This document shows, one piece after another, positions 15,692 to 24,367 of a stretch of 64,000 nucleotides of DNA. A model generated the notes under the pieces. It was given only the letters and a program-made list of their open reading frames with translations, was not told the origin of the DNA and did no database searches. The stretch spans positions 1,798,001 to 1,862,000 of the forward strand of contig CP051232.1 in NCBI GenBank assembly GCA_017792445.1, read 5' to 3'. This DNA is from Maritimibacter sp. (GTDB lineage: Bacteria > Pseudomonadota > Alphaproteobacteria > Rhodobacterales > Rhodobacteraceae). How positions within the stretch are numbered: position 1 is the stretch's first letter; each line of letters opens with the position of its first letter. Position numbers and translations under genes: made by a program.

Positions 15692-16918
15692 TTATTTCAG
15701 ACGGCGTTCCCGCATCGCCAGCAGGCGCAGGCGCAGGGCGTTCAGCTTGATGAAGCCCGCAGCGTCCTTCTGATCGTAAGCGCCGGCATCGTCCTCGAAG
15801 GTCACGTGGGCCTCGGAATACAGCGAGTGCTCGGACCAGCGGCCGACGGTACGGGCAAGGCCCTTGTACAGCTTCAGCCGAACGGTGCCGGTAACGTGTT
15901 CCTGCGACTTGTCGATCAGCGCCTGAAGCATCACGCGTTCAGGCGAGTACCAGAAGCCGTTGTAGATCAGTTCGGCGTATTTCGGCATCAGCTCGTCCTT
16001 CAGGTGCGCCGCGCCACGGTCGAGCGTGATCTGCTCGATACCGCGGTGGGCTTCCAGAAGGATTGTGCCGCCCGGGGTTTCGTAGATACCGCGGGACTTC
16101 ATGCCGACGAAGCGGCCCTCGACAAGGTCAAGACGGCCGATGCCGTGCTTGCCGCCAAGCTCGTTCAGCTTGGTCAGGATCGTGGCGGGCGACATCGCCT
16201 CGCCGTTGATCGACACGGCGTCACCCTTTTCAAACCCGATCTCGATGAACTCGGGCTCGTTCGGGGCGTCCTCGGGGTTCACGGTGCGCTGATAGACGTA
16301 GTCGGGCGCATCCACCGCCGGGTCTTCCAGCACGCGGCCTTCGGACGAGGTGTGCAGCAGGTTCGCGTCGACCGAGAACGGCGCTTCGCCGCGCTTGTCC
16401 TTGGCGATCGGGATCTGGTTCTGCTCGGCGAACTCAAGAAGCCTGGTCCGCGAGGACAGGTCCCATTCACGCCACGGCGCGATGACCTTGATGTCGGGGT
16501 TCAGCGCATAGGCGCACAGCTCGAACCGGACCTGATCGTTGCCCTTGCCGGTGGCGCCGTGGGCCACGGCGTCGGCGCCGGTCTTCTCGGCGATGTCGAC
16601 AAGGTGCTTCGAGATCAGCGGCCGCGCGATCGAGGTGCCCAGCAGGTACAGCCCTTCGTACAGCGCGTTGGCCCGGAACATCGGGAACACGAAGTCGCGC
16701 ACGAACTCTTCCCGCACGTCTTCGATGTAGATGTTTTCCGGCTTGATCCCCAGCATCTCGGCCTTACGTCGCGCCGGCTCGAGCTCCTCTCCCTGGCCGA
16801 GGTCGGCGGTAAAGGTAACCACCTCGCAGCCGTATTCGGTCTGCAGCCATTTCAGGATGATCGAGGTGTCGAGGCCGCCGGAGTAGGCGAGCACGACTTT
16901 CTTTGGCGCGTCGGACAT
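15692..16918 (-). CDS. argG: Argininosuccinate synthase
   Basis: This 408-residue enzyme joins citrulline and aspartate with ATP in arginine synthesis. The start reads [20 protein letters not shown], with the N-type ATP pyrophosphatase loop SGGLDTS at about residues 14-20. Later motifs include [14 protein letters not shown] and [11 protein letters not shown] chose the ATG at 16918 because GGAG lies seven bases upstream; an ATG six codons earlier is also in frame but lacks a good site. It is transcribed first, with the glycosyltransferase 30 bases downstream of it, and is divergent from a thioesterase gene. Confidence 0.97.
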   Translation of the reverse strand: MSDAPKKVVLAYSGGLDTSIILKWLQTEYGCEVVTFTADLGQGEELEPARRKAEMLGIKPENIYIEDVREEFVRDFVFPMFRANALYEGLYLLGTSIARPLISKHLVDIAEKTGADAVAHGATGKGNDQVRFELCAYALNPDIKVIAPWREWDLSSRTRLLEFAEQNQIPIAKDKRGEAPFSVDANLLHTSSEGRVLEDPAVDAPDYVYQRTVNPEDAPNEPEFIEIGFEKGDAVSINGEAMSPATILTKLNELGGKHGIGRLDLVEGRFVGMKSRGIYETPGGTILLEAHRGIEQITLDRGAAHLKDELMPKYAELIYNGFWYSPERVMLQALIDKSQEHVTGTVRLKLYKGLARTVGRWSEHSLYSEAHVTFEDDAGAYDQKDAAGFIKLNALRLRLLAMRERRLK

Positions 16919-17042
16919 CAAATGCTCCGTTTTCATGGTGTCTGCGCCCTTTAACGCGGGCGTGAGCGGGCGGCAAGGTGTGTGGGGTTGCGGTGACGGG
17001 ACGGCGATGGTTGGCTTGGGGCGGAAATTACAGGAGGTTGCC

Positions 17043-17468
17043 GTGGCCGACAGGCTGGAACTGTTTCGCGGGGTGGTTCACCCGTGGCATCACGATCACT
17101 TCGGACACATGAACGTCCGGCACTATGCACCGTTCTTCGACGACGCCACCTATCACATGTGGACGATGCTGGGTCTGCCCTATTCCGAGATGCAGCGCGA
17201 TCACGGGGTTCATACGGTGTCGGGCACCGCGACGACCAAGTTCATCAAGGAACTGGTGGCGGGCGACCTGATCCGGATCGATGGCGCGGTGTCGCGGATC
17301 GGCGGCAAGAGCGTCACCTTCCACCTGCGCATGTTCCACGCCGATACCGGCGACCTGCACGCGACCTACGATCTGGTCGAGGTGTTCTTCGACCCGGAAA
17401 CACGGTCGTCCGCCGAGATCCCGCCAGAGGTCCGCGCCAAGCTTGCGATGCACGAAGTGGTGGCCTGA
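17043..17468 (+). CDS. Hotdog-fold acyl-CoA thioesterase (4HBT type)
   Basis: This 141-residue protein fits the small hotdog thioesterases. The segment [16 protein letters not shown] (about residues 13-28) carries the catalytic-type D-x-x-G-H-M-N motif (D18, H22) of YbgC/4-hydroxybenzoyl-CoA thioesterase-like enzymes. GTG at 17043 follows AGGAGG at the right distance, which settles the start. The gene is divergent from argG and convergent with the Hpt gene five bases away. The substrate is probably a short or aromatic acyl-CoA, but this cannot be read from sequence. Confidence 0.85.
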   Translation: MADRLELFRGVVHPWHHDHFGHMNVRHYAPFFDDATYHMWTMLGLPYSEMQRDHGVHTVSGTATTKFIKELVAGDLIRIDGAVSRIGGKSVTFHLRMFHADTGDLHATYDLVEVFFDPETRSSAEIPPEVRAKLAMHEVVA

Positions 17469-17473
17469 CGGGG

Positions 17474-17794
17474 TCAGCCGGGAAGGCGTGACAGCAGAAG
17501 CGCCTTCGATTCCCCATAAACAGAGACGATCTGCCCCATGTCGATCTCAGCCGACTGGCCGGCCGCGGCAAGGCGTTCGCCCCGGCTGCACAGGTCGGCC
17601 ATCACCTCGAACCCAAGGTTCAGGGCGCTGCCCTTCAGAAAGTGCAGCCGTTCACGCACCACGGTATCGGGCGCCGGGGCGGGCAGGGTGACGATGGCCT
17701 CGTCCGTTTCTTCAAGGAACAGGTCCGCCACTTCGAGAAACTCGTCAGTGCCGATCTCTGCCTTCAGTTCTTCAACGCGCGTCCAGTCGATCAT
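17474..17794 (-). CDS. Orphan histidine phosphotransfer (Hpt) protein
   Basis: This 106-residue protein is a stand-alone Hpt domain. The phosphorylatable histidine is H51 in RLHFLKGSALNLGF, the standard HxxKGSAxxxG pattern. The rest is predicted helical (LADLFLEET-like helix before, DLCSRGERLAA helix after). Such proteins carry phosphate between a hybrid kinase's receiver and another receiver. It is divergent from a receiver-PP2C gene 130 bases away, which suggests that they share a phosphorelay. The hybrid kinase at 58.1-60.3 kb lacks an Hpt domain and is a possible donor, but that is inference. Confidence 0.88.
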   Translation of the reverse strand: MIDWTRVEELKAEIGTDEFLEVADLFLEETDEAIVTLPAPAPDTVVRERLHFLKGSALNLGFEVMADLCSRGERLAAAGQSAEIDMGQIVSVYGESKALLLSRLPG

Positions 17795-17926
17795 CGCAGG
17801 CTCCGGCCCCGGTGCATCGTGGGGACCCTAGCGCAAACGGATGATCAGGGCGTAAATGGCGGTCCGGGTTACCTAAAATCCGAAATTTATCGGGACGTTA
17901 AGCATCCGGTGGCTAGGGCGTCGTTC

Positions 17927-19195
17927 GTGGAAAACCCCGAAGGCCGCCCCGGTTTGAATATTCACAGCCTGATGCCTGGCGTCGGCGCGGATGCGACCGC
18001 GCCGCAGACCGTGCTGGTTGTCGATGACAGCCGTGCCCAGCGGCGGCTTCTGCACACCTACCTGCGCAAGATGGGTCACCGGGTGCTAGAGGCGCAGTCG
18101 GGCGAGGTCGCGCTGGCGATCTGCCAGTTCGAACAGCCGGACCTGATCGTCAGCGACTGGGTCATGCCGGGGATGGACGGGCTGGAACTGTGCCGCAGCT
18201 TCCGCGAGATGCGGGAAGACCGGTACGGGTACTTCATCCTGCTGACCTCGAAAGACGAAAAGCACGAGGTTGCGGCGGGACTGGATGCCGGGGCCGACGA
18301 TTTCCTGACCAAACCGGTGAACGCCGCCGAACTGCGGGCGCGGGTGCGCGCGGGACAGCGCATCCTTGCGATGGAACGGACCCTGACGGCGACGTTGCAA
18401 GAGATGCGGCAGCTTCACGCGGTGATAGACCGCGATCTGGTCGAGGCGCAGAAACTGCAACAGTCCCTTGTCCGCGACCGGCACCGCAGTTTTGCCGGTG
18501 TCGACGTCTCGCTTTTGCTGCGGCCGGCGGGACGGATCGGTGGCGATCTTGTCGGGCTGTTCGAAGTGAACGAGGACCAGATCGGCGTCTATGCGCTGGA
18601 TGTGTCCGGGCACGGCATCGCGTCCGCGCTGATGACGGCCCAGCTTGCGGCACAGTTCGCGGGCAGCATACCGGGGCGCAACATAGCCATCGGTCGGGAC
18701 GCCCGGAAGCGGCCGGTGATGCGCACCCCGTCAGAGACCGCGGCACGGCTGAACGACATGGTGCTGAACGAGATGGGGACAGAGCAGTACCTGACCTTGG
18801 TGCTGGCGCTGGTCGAGCCTGCGACGGGGCGTGTGGTGCTGACGCAGGCCGGGCACCCGCATCCGCTGATCCAGCGCGCGGACGGCTGCGTCGAAACGGT
18901 CGGGTCCGGCGGGTTGCCGGTGGGCCTGTTGCCGGGGGCGCGGTTCACGGATGTCGAGGTTTCACTTCGTCCCGGAGACCGGCTGTTCTTCGGCTCTGAC
19001 GGCATCAGCGAGTGCATGACTCCCGACGGCGACATGCTGGAAGAACAGGGGCTGATCGAGATTCTCGGCCGTCACCGCTTTGCCCGCGGCGACGGGTTTC
19101 TGACACGGTTGCTGGAAGATCTGCGCGCGCATACCGGCGGCGCGGAGTTTTCGGACGACGTGTCGGGTGTGCTGCTGGACTTCAGCGCCCCCTAA
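17927..19195 (+). CDS. Response regulator with SpoIIE-type PP2C phosphatase output
   Basis: The protein of about 422 residues begins with a receiver domain: TVLVVDDSRAQRRLL, phospho-aspartate in IVSDWVMPGMDG, and the lysine in DFLTKPVNA. A coiled-coil linker follows (ATLQEMRQLHAVIDRDLVEAQKLQQSL) and then a PP2C/SpoIIE phosphatase with GRIGGDLVGLFEV, LDVSGHGIASALM and GSDGISE. Such proteins dephosphorylate anti-anti-sigma factors in partner-switching systems. Two starts are possible: GTG at 17927 with AGGG upstream (chosen) or ATG at 17972 without a site. It is divergent from the Hpt gene; its 3' end overlaps the convergent Nudix gene by four bases. Confidence 0.88.
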   Translation: MENPEGRPGLNIHSLMPGVGADATAPQTVLVVDDSRAQRRLLHTYLRKMGHRVLEAQSGEVALAICQFEQPDLIVSDWVMPGMDGLELCRSFREMREDRYGYFILLTSKDEKHEVAAGLDAGADDFLTKPVNAAELRARVRAGQRILAMERTLTATLQEMRQLHAVIDRDLVEAQKLQQSLVRDRHRSFAGVDVSLLLRPAGRIGGDLVGLFEVNEDQIGVYALDVSGHGIASALMTAQLAAQFAGSIPGRNIAIGRDARKRPVMRTPSETAARLNDMVLNEMGTEQYLTLVLALVEPATGRVVLTQAGHPHPLIQRADGCVETVGSGGLPVGLLPGARFTDVEVSLRPGDRLFFGSDGISECMTPDGDMLEEQGLIEILGRHRFARGDGFLTRLLEDLRAHTGGAEFSDDVSGVLLDFSAP

Positions 19196-19626
19196 AGCAG
19201 CAGCTCGGCAAAGCTGCGGTCGCCCTCGTTTGTCAAAAGCTCGACGGCGGCCTCGGTGTCGGCCCAGATCGCTGTGTGCCCGGCCTCGGACGGCGGGCCA
19301 TAGCGGCGGACCGGGCGCGCGGTATAGATGTGGCAAATCTTCTCGGCCCACAGGTCGTATTCGGGCATGTAGGTGAACCGCCGGTAGGTACCGATGTGCA
19401 GGGGCGATGCGATGCGCCAGCCGGTTTCCTCGAACACTTCCCGGTGCAGGGCGACGACGGGCGACTCGCCGGGGTCTATGCCACCGCCGGGAAGCTGGAA
19501 CTCGGGGATCGGCTCGGCCTGATGAGTCAGCAGCACCGCGCCGTTCAACGGCAGAAGCGCATAGACGCCGGGCCGTTTCCTGTACTGGATTCCACCCTTT
19601 ACCGGTTCGCCAAATCGCCGGATCAT
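19192..19626 (-). CDS. Nudix hydrolase
   Basis: This 144-residue protein has a complete Nudix box: GGGIDPGESPVVALHREVFEETGW (G-x5-E-x7-REVxEExG), around residues 46-69. It hydrolyses a nucleoside diphosphate linked to another group; the substrate is unknown. The start is MIRRFGEPVKGG. Its stop shares bases with the stop of the convergent phosphatase gene, so transcripts of the two must run into each other. It is divergent from hslO. Confidence 0.9.
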   Translation of the reverse strand: MIRRFGEPVKGGIQYRKRPGVYALLPLNGAVLLTHQAEPIPEFQLPGGGIDPGESPVVALHREVFEETGWRIASPLHIGTYRRFTYMPEYDLWAEKICHIYTARPVRRYGPPSEAGHTAIWADTEAAVELLTNEGDRSFAELLL

Positions 19627-19702
19627 ACCTGCCCCGCCTTTTGTGTCGTGTTGCTGTACCTATATGGACGCGGTATGCCAAAGCGAGCCGCAAGGAAACC
19701 CC

Positions 19703-20701
19703 ATGACCATTGGATCGCAAATCGCCTGGGATGACACCATCCTGCCCTTCCAACTCGACCGCTCGGACATCCGCGGACGGGTCGCTCGGCTGGACGGGGT
19801 GCTGGACGAGGTCCTGGCGCAACACGACTATCCGCCCGCGATCGAAGCGCTGGTGGCCGAGATGGCCCTGCTGACCGCGCTGATCGGCCAGACCATCAAA
19901 CTGCGTTGGAAGCTGTCGCTTCAGGTACGCGGCGACGGCCCCGCGCGTCTGATCGCAACGGATTACTACGGTCCGACCAAGGAAGGCGAGCCGGCGCGCA
20001 TCCGTGCCTATGCCAGCTTTGACGAGGACCGGCTGGACCCGACCGGCGAACCCTTCCCGCAGATCGGCAAGGGCTACTTCGCCATCCTGATCGACCAGGG
20101 TACCGGAATGGTGCCGTATCAGGGGATCACGCCGATTGCCGGTGGGTCTCTGAGCGCCTGTGCAGAGACGTATTTTGCGCAGTCCGAACAGTTGCCGACC
20201 CGCTTTTCTCTGGGCTTCGGTGAATCGCAGCAGCCCCGGCAAGGTATCCGCTGGCGCGCCGGTGGCGTGATGCTGCAAGCGATGCCCGAGGCGTCGCCCT
20301 TCGCCACCGAGGGCGGGTCGGGCGAGGGCGGTCTGCTGAACGCGACCGACATCATGGACGGCGACGAGGAAGAGAACTGGAACCGCGCCAACCTGCTGTT
20401 GGACACGGTCGAGGAATTCGAACTGATCGGCCCGCAGGTCGATACGCCCGAGCTTCTGGTGCGGCTGTTCCACGAAGAGCGTCCCCGCGTCTTCGATCCG
20501 CAGCCGGTGAAGTTCGGTTGCACCTGTTCGGCCGACCGTGTGCGCCAAAGCCTGTCGATCTACTCGGCAAAGGATATCGGCCACATGACGACGGACGACG
20601 GCATCGTGACCGCCGACTGCCAGTTCTGCGGCGCGCATTACGAGTTCGACCCGAAGACGCTGGGGTTCGAAGCCGAGGAGTCGCCGGGTGACGATACCTG
20701 A
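19703..20701 (+). CDS. hslO: Hsp33, redox-regulated chaperone
   Basis: This 332-residue holdase is activated when oxidation releases zinc from four cysteines. Here these are C273 and C275 (FGCTCS) and C306 and C309 (DCQFCG), so the redox switch is intact. The N-terminal core shows LLTALIGQTIKLRWKLSLQ and the later EENWNRANLLLDTVEEFELIGP. The ATG at 19703 follows AAGGAAA. An in-frame ATG at 19643 would add 20 cysteine-containing residues with no site. The next gene begins inside its last codons (14-base overlap). Confidence 0.96.
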   Translation: MTIGSQIAWDDTILPFQLDRSDIRGRVARLDGVLDEVLAQHDYPPAIEALVAEMALLTALIGQTIKLRWKLSLQVRGDGPARLIATDYYGPTKEGEPARIRAYASFDEDRLDPTGEPFPQIGKGYFAILIDQGTGMVPYQGITPIAGGSLSACAETYFAQSEQLPTRFSLGFGESQQPRQGIRWRAGGVMLQAMPEASPFATEGGSGEGGLLNATDIMDGDEEENWNRANLLLDTVEEFELIGPQVDTPELLVRLFHEERPRVFDPQPVKFGCTCSADRVRQSLSIYSAKDIGHMTTDDGIVTADCQFCGAHYEFDPKTLGFEAEESPGDDT

Positions 20702-21284
20702 CGTCTTTGGCCGCCTGCGTGCCGCCGCCGGCGCCGCGGGGGCCGAGTCTTCGGATTTCGACCTGAACCCCGAGTTCCGGCCGGCGGGCGTGAAACTGCG
20801 CCCCGCCGGCGTACTTGTCCCGGTGATCGCCGGGCCGAACGGCGCCGAGGTGATCCTGACCAAGCGGTCCTCGGCGCTGAAGCACCATCCGGGGCAGATC
20901 GCGTTTCCGGGTGGCAAGGTCGATCCGGGCGACGACGGGCCGGTTGGCGCCGCCTTGCGCGAGGCGCATGAAGAAATCGGGCTGGACCCGGCCAACGTCG
21001 AGGTGCTGGGAACCCTGCCGCCGCATGAGACGGTGACGAGTTTCCGGGTCACCCCGGTGCTGGCCCGCATCCGCGACGAATTCACCGAGATCCCCGAACC
21101 CGGCGAGGTCGAGGAAGTGTTCCGCGTGCCGTTCGCGCACGTGACCGACCCGTCCCGCTTCCAGATCCAGTCGCGGCGCTGGCAGGGACGGTCGCGGTCG
21201 TATTTCGTGGTGCCCTACGGTCCCTATTACATCTGGGGTGCGACGGCGCGCATGCTGCGCGTTCTGGCAGAGCGGCTGGCCTGA
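20688..21284 (+). CDS. Nudix hydrolase, coenzyme A pyrophosphatase (NudL-like)
   Basis: This 198-residue protein carries the CoA-type signature LTKRSSALKHHPGQIAFPGGK just before its Nudix box, GGKVDPGDDGPVGAALREAHEEIG, which matches the box with an Asp variant at the first acidic position. Enzymes with this pair of motifs split CoA or acyl-CoA to phosphopantetheine and ADP. GTG at 20688 lies inside the hslO end. The stop overlaps the cca start by one base (TGATG), giving an hslO-nudix-cca operon. Confidence 0.9.
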   Translation: MTIPDVFGRLRAAAGAAGAESSDFDLNPEFRPAGVKLRPAGVLVPVIAGPNGAEVILTKRSSALKHHPGQIAFPGGKVDPGDDGPVGAALREAHEEIGLDPANVEVLGTLPPHETVTSFRVTPVLARIRDEFTEIPEPGEVEEVFRVPFAHVTDPSRFQIQSRRWQGRSRSYFVVPYGPYYIWGATARMLRVLAERLA

Positions 21285-22435
21285 TGCGGGTGTCGGGCGA
21301 CTGGATCACGGACGCCCGGACGCAGCGGGTGTGCAAGGCGCTGACCGACGCCGGGTATCAGGCGCTGTTCGTTGGCGGGTGTGTCCGCAATTCGCTGCTG
21401 GGAGAGCCGGTGGGCGATATCGACCTTTCGACCGACGCCCTGCCCGAAACCGTCAGCGAACTGACCGCCGCCGCCGGACTGAAGCCGGTGCCGACGGGCA
21501 TCGAGCATGGCACGGTGACGGTCGTGTCCAAGGGCATGCCGCACGAGGTCACCACGTTTCGCCGCGATGTCGAGACCGATGGACGGCGCGCGGTCGTGGC
21601 CTTCACGGACCGGATCGAAGAAGACGCCTTGCGGCGCGACCTGACCATGAACGCGCTTTACGCCCGCCCGGATGGCGAGGTTGTCGATCCGTTGAATGGC
21701 TTGCCGGACCTTCTGGCGCGTCGTGTCCGGTTCATCGAGGACCCCGAGGCACGTATCCGCGAAGACTATTTGCGGATCCTCCGGTTCTTCCGCTTTCATG
21801 CGTGGTACGGCGACCCGATGGGTGGGCTCGATCCCGAGGGATATGCCGCCTGTGCGTCGCTGAACGAGGGATTAGAGACACTTTCCAAGGAACGTGTCGG
21901 CACTGAATTGCTAAAACTCCTGTCCGCGCCCGACCCCGCGCCCGCCACGGCGGCGATGCAGCAGGCCGGGTGTCTTGCGCGCGTGTTGCCGGGTGCCGAT
22001 GCGCGGTGGCTGCCGCTGCTGGTCGACTTCGAGCAACGGCTGAAGGTCCGGCCGGACGGGCTGCGGCGGCTGGCTGCGCTGGGCGGCGAGGGGCAGGGCG
22101 ATCTGCTTCGGCTGTCGAAGAAAGACGCCCGGCGGCTGGACGCGTTGCGCGAGGCGGCGCTGGGCACAAGCGGCCCCGGAGAGCTTGGCTATCGCATGGG
22201 GGCCGGCGACGCGTTGGACGCGCTGCTGCTGCGCGCCGCGCTGTCAGAGATACCGCCGGCGGAGGACTTGGCCGACGCCGTGCAGAAAGGCGCCAGCGCG
22301 GTTTTTCCGGTTGTGGCCAAGGATCTGATGCCGGACATGAAAGGGCCAGCAATCGGCAAACGGCTGCGGGTGCTGGAACGGGCGTGGATCGACTCGGGCT
22401 TTGCGCTGGACCGCGACGCGCTGCTGTCACGATAA
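21284..22435 (+). CDS. cca: tRNA nucleotidyltransferase / poly(A) polymerase family (CCA-adding type)
   Basis: This 383-residue protein has the class II nucleotidyltransferase head: LFVGGCVRNSLL followed by GDIDLSTD with catalytic aspartates D45 and D47, then RRDLTMNALY and the motif RRVRFIEDPEARIREDYLRILRFFRFHA, which recognises nucleotides and tRNA. It probably adds or repairs the CCA end of tRNA. The C-terminal half is helical without an HD motif, so it lacks the phosphohydrolase domain of the E. coli enzyme. It is coupled to the Nudix gene by a one-base overlap. Confidence 0.9.
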   Translation: MRVSGDWITDARTQRVCKALTDAGYQALFVGGCVRNSLLGEPVGDIDLSTDALPETVSELTAAAGLKPVPTGIEHGTVTVVSKGMPHEVTTFRRDVETDGRRAVVAFTDRIEEDALRRDLTMNALYARPDGEVVDPLNGLPDLLARRVRFIEDPEARIREDYLRILRFFRFHAWYGDPMGGLDPEGYAACASLNEGLETLSKERVGTELLKLLSAPDPAPATAAMQQAGCLARVLPGADARWLPLLVDFEQRLKVRPDGLRRLAALGGEGQGDLLRLSKKDARRLDALREAALGTSGPGELGYRMGAGDALDALLLRAALSEIPPAEDLADAVQKGASAVFPVVAKDLMPDMKGPAIGKRLRVLERAWIDSGFALDRDALLSR

Positions 22436-22522
22436 CTTCGCACCCGGTACAGGTTCCCAAGTGCGTCACCCGGGGTTATAGCTTCGCCTCTGTCCCGGAT
22501 GTTGCCCCCGAAAGCCGGTTTC

Positions 22523-24367
22523 ATGTTCCGCTATTTCGAAAACCTCGTGGACCCATACGGTCCTTACGCGTCAACCGATGCGCCGCCGCGCAAGCTGCTG
22601 CCGTTCCTGCTGACCTACGCGCAGCCGTTCAAGCGGGTGTTCTGGGCGGCGGGCCTGATGTCGATCGTAGTGGCTGCGGTCGAGGTCGGGCTGATCTCGT
22701 ACATGGGACGCATCGTCGACCTGTTGAACACCGGCGACGCGGCGCAGGTATGGGACAGCTATGGCGTCGAGTTCATCCTGGCGGCGCTGTTCATTCTGCT
22801 GATCCGTCCCGCGATCCAGATGCTGGACGTGCTGCTGCTGAACAACGCGATCCTGCCGAACTTCGGGACGCTGGTGCGCTGGCGGGCCCACAGTCAGGTG
22901 ATGAGGCAGTCGGTCGGCTGGTTCGAGAACGACTTTGCCGGGCGGATCGCGAACCGGATCATGCAGACGCCGATGTCTGCGGGCGAGGCGATCTTTCAGG
23001 TCTTCGACGCCATCACCTTTGCGCTCGCCTATCTTGTCGGCGCGGCGGTCCTGCTGTGGGGCGCCGATGTGCGGCTGGTGATTCCGCTGGTCGGCTGGCT
23101 GGTGCTGTACGGCTTGCTGGTGCGCTGGACGATGAAACGCGTGGCCCCAGCGTCGAAAGCGGCGTCGGACGCGCGCAGCAAGGTGACCGGCCGGGTGGTC
23201 GATAGTTACAGCAACATTCACTCGGTCAAGCTGTTCGCGCATCACGACAGCGAACTGGACTATGCGAAAGAGGCGATCGAGGACGCGCGGACGACGTTCG
23301 CCGCCGAGATGCGGCTGTATACGATCATGGACGTCGCGCTGGTGTTCCTGAACGGCCTGCTGATCGTCGGCGTCGTTGGCTGGGCCTTCGTTCTTTGGAT
23401 GAACGGCTCGGCCTCGGTCGGGATCGTGGCGGCGGCGACGGCGCTGACCTTGCGGCTGAACGCGATGACCGGCTGGATCATGTGGGCGCTGTCGACCTTC
23501 TTCCGCTCGCTTGGTGTCGTGGCCGAGGGGATGGAGACGATCGCCCAGCCGATCACGCTGACGGATGCGCCGGGCGCCAAGGTGCTTCAGGTCGGGCCCG
23601 GAGAGATCCGGTTCGAGGAAGTTTCGCACCACTACGGACGTGGCGCCGGCGGGCTGGACCGGGTCTCGCTGACGGTGAAGCCGGGCGAGAAGATCGGTCT
23701 GATCGGTCGCTCCGGCGCCGGGAAATCGACCCTGGTGAAGCTGCTGCTGCGGTTCTACGACACCGAAGCGGGGCGGATCACCATCGACGGCAAGCCCGTG
23801 ACGGATGTCACGCAAGAGAGCCTGCGTAGCGAAATAGGGATGGTTCAGCAGGACAGTTCGCTGCTGCACCGGTCCGTGCGCGAGAACATCCTGTATGGCC
23901 GCCCCGACGCGACCGAGGCCGAGATGATCGAGGCGGCGCAAAGGGCCGAGGCGGATGGGTTCATCCGCGATCTTGTCGATCCGGACGGGCGCACGGGCTA
24001 TGACGTTCATGTCGGCGAACGCGGCGTGAAGCTGTCGGGCGGCCAGCGGCAGCGGATCGCGCTGGCGCGGGTGATCCTGAAGGACGCGCCGATCCTCGTT
24101 CTGGACGAAGCCACCAGCGCGCTGGACAGCGAGGTCGAGGCGGCGATCCAGCAGACGCTGTACGGGATGATGGAGGGCAAGACGGTGATCGCCATCGCTC
24201 ACCGCCTGTCGACCATCGCCCAGCTTGACCGCATCATCGTGCTGGACGACGGACGCATCGTCGAAGACGGCACCCATGCCGAGCTTTTGGCTGCGGAAGG
24301 CCTATATGCGAAGTTCTGGGACCGGCAATCGGGCGGGTTCATCGGAACGGAGCAGGCGGCTGAATGA
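22523..24367 (+). CDS. ABC exporter half-transporter A (MsbA/MDR-like)
   Basis: This protein of about 614 residues has an N-terminal six-helix membrane domain and an ATPase domain. The ATPase has Walker A GRSGAGKST, signature LSGGQRQR, Walker B ILVLDEATSALDSE and the switch histidine AIAHRLST, all intact. The start MFRYFENLVDPYGPY is the common form; an ATG eight codons earlier is possible but lacks a better site. It overlaps the second half-transporter by four bases (ATGA). Two non-identical fused half-transporters in tandem usually form a heterodimer that exports a lipid or drug; the cargo is unknown. Confidence 0.92.
   Translation: MFRYFENLVDPYGPYASTDAPPRKLLPFLLTYAQPFKRVFWAAGLMSIVVAAVEVGLISYMGRIVDLLNTGDAAQVWDSYGVEFILAALFILLIRPAIQMLDVLLLNNAILPNFGTLVRWRAHSQVMRQSVGWFENDFAGRIANRIMQTPMSAGEAIFQVFDAITFALAYLVGAAVLLWGADVRLVIPLVGWLVLYGLLVRWTMKRVAPASKAASDARSKVTGRVVDSYSNIHSVKLFAHHDSELDYAKEAIEDARTTFAAEMRLYTIMDVALVFLNGLLIVGVVGWAFVLWMNGSASVGIVAAATALTLRLNAMTGWIMWALSTFFRSLGVVAEGMETIAQPITLTDAPGAKVLQVGPGEIRFEEVSHHYGRGAGGLDRVSLTVKPGEKIGLIGRSGAGKSTLVKLLLRFYDTEAGRITIDGKPVTDVTQESLRSEIGMVQQDSSLLHRSVRENILYGRPDATEAEMIEAAQRAEADGFIRDLVDPDGRTGYDVHVGERGVKLSGGQRQRIALARVILKDAPILVLDEATSALDSEVEAAIQQTLYGMMEGKTVIAIAHRLSTIAQLDRIIVLDDGRIVEDGTHAELLAAEGLYAKFWDRQSGGFIGTEQAAE

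Noticed and set aside
22499-22522. Start of the first ABC half-transporter at 22499
   Set aside because: The ATG eight codons later gives the typical MFRYFENLVDPYG start; neither has a strong ribosome site, so this is a preference only.
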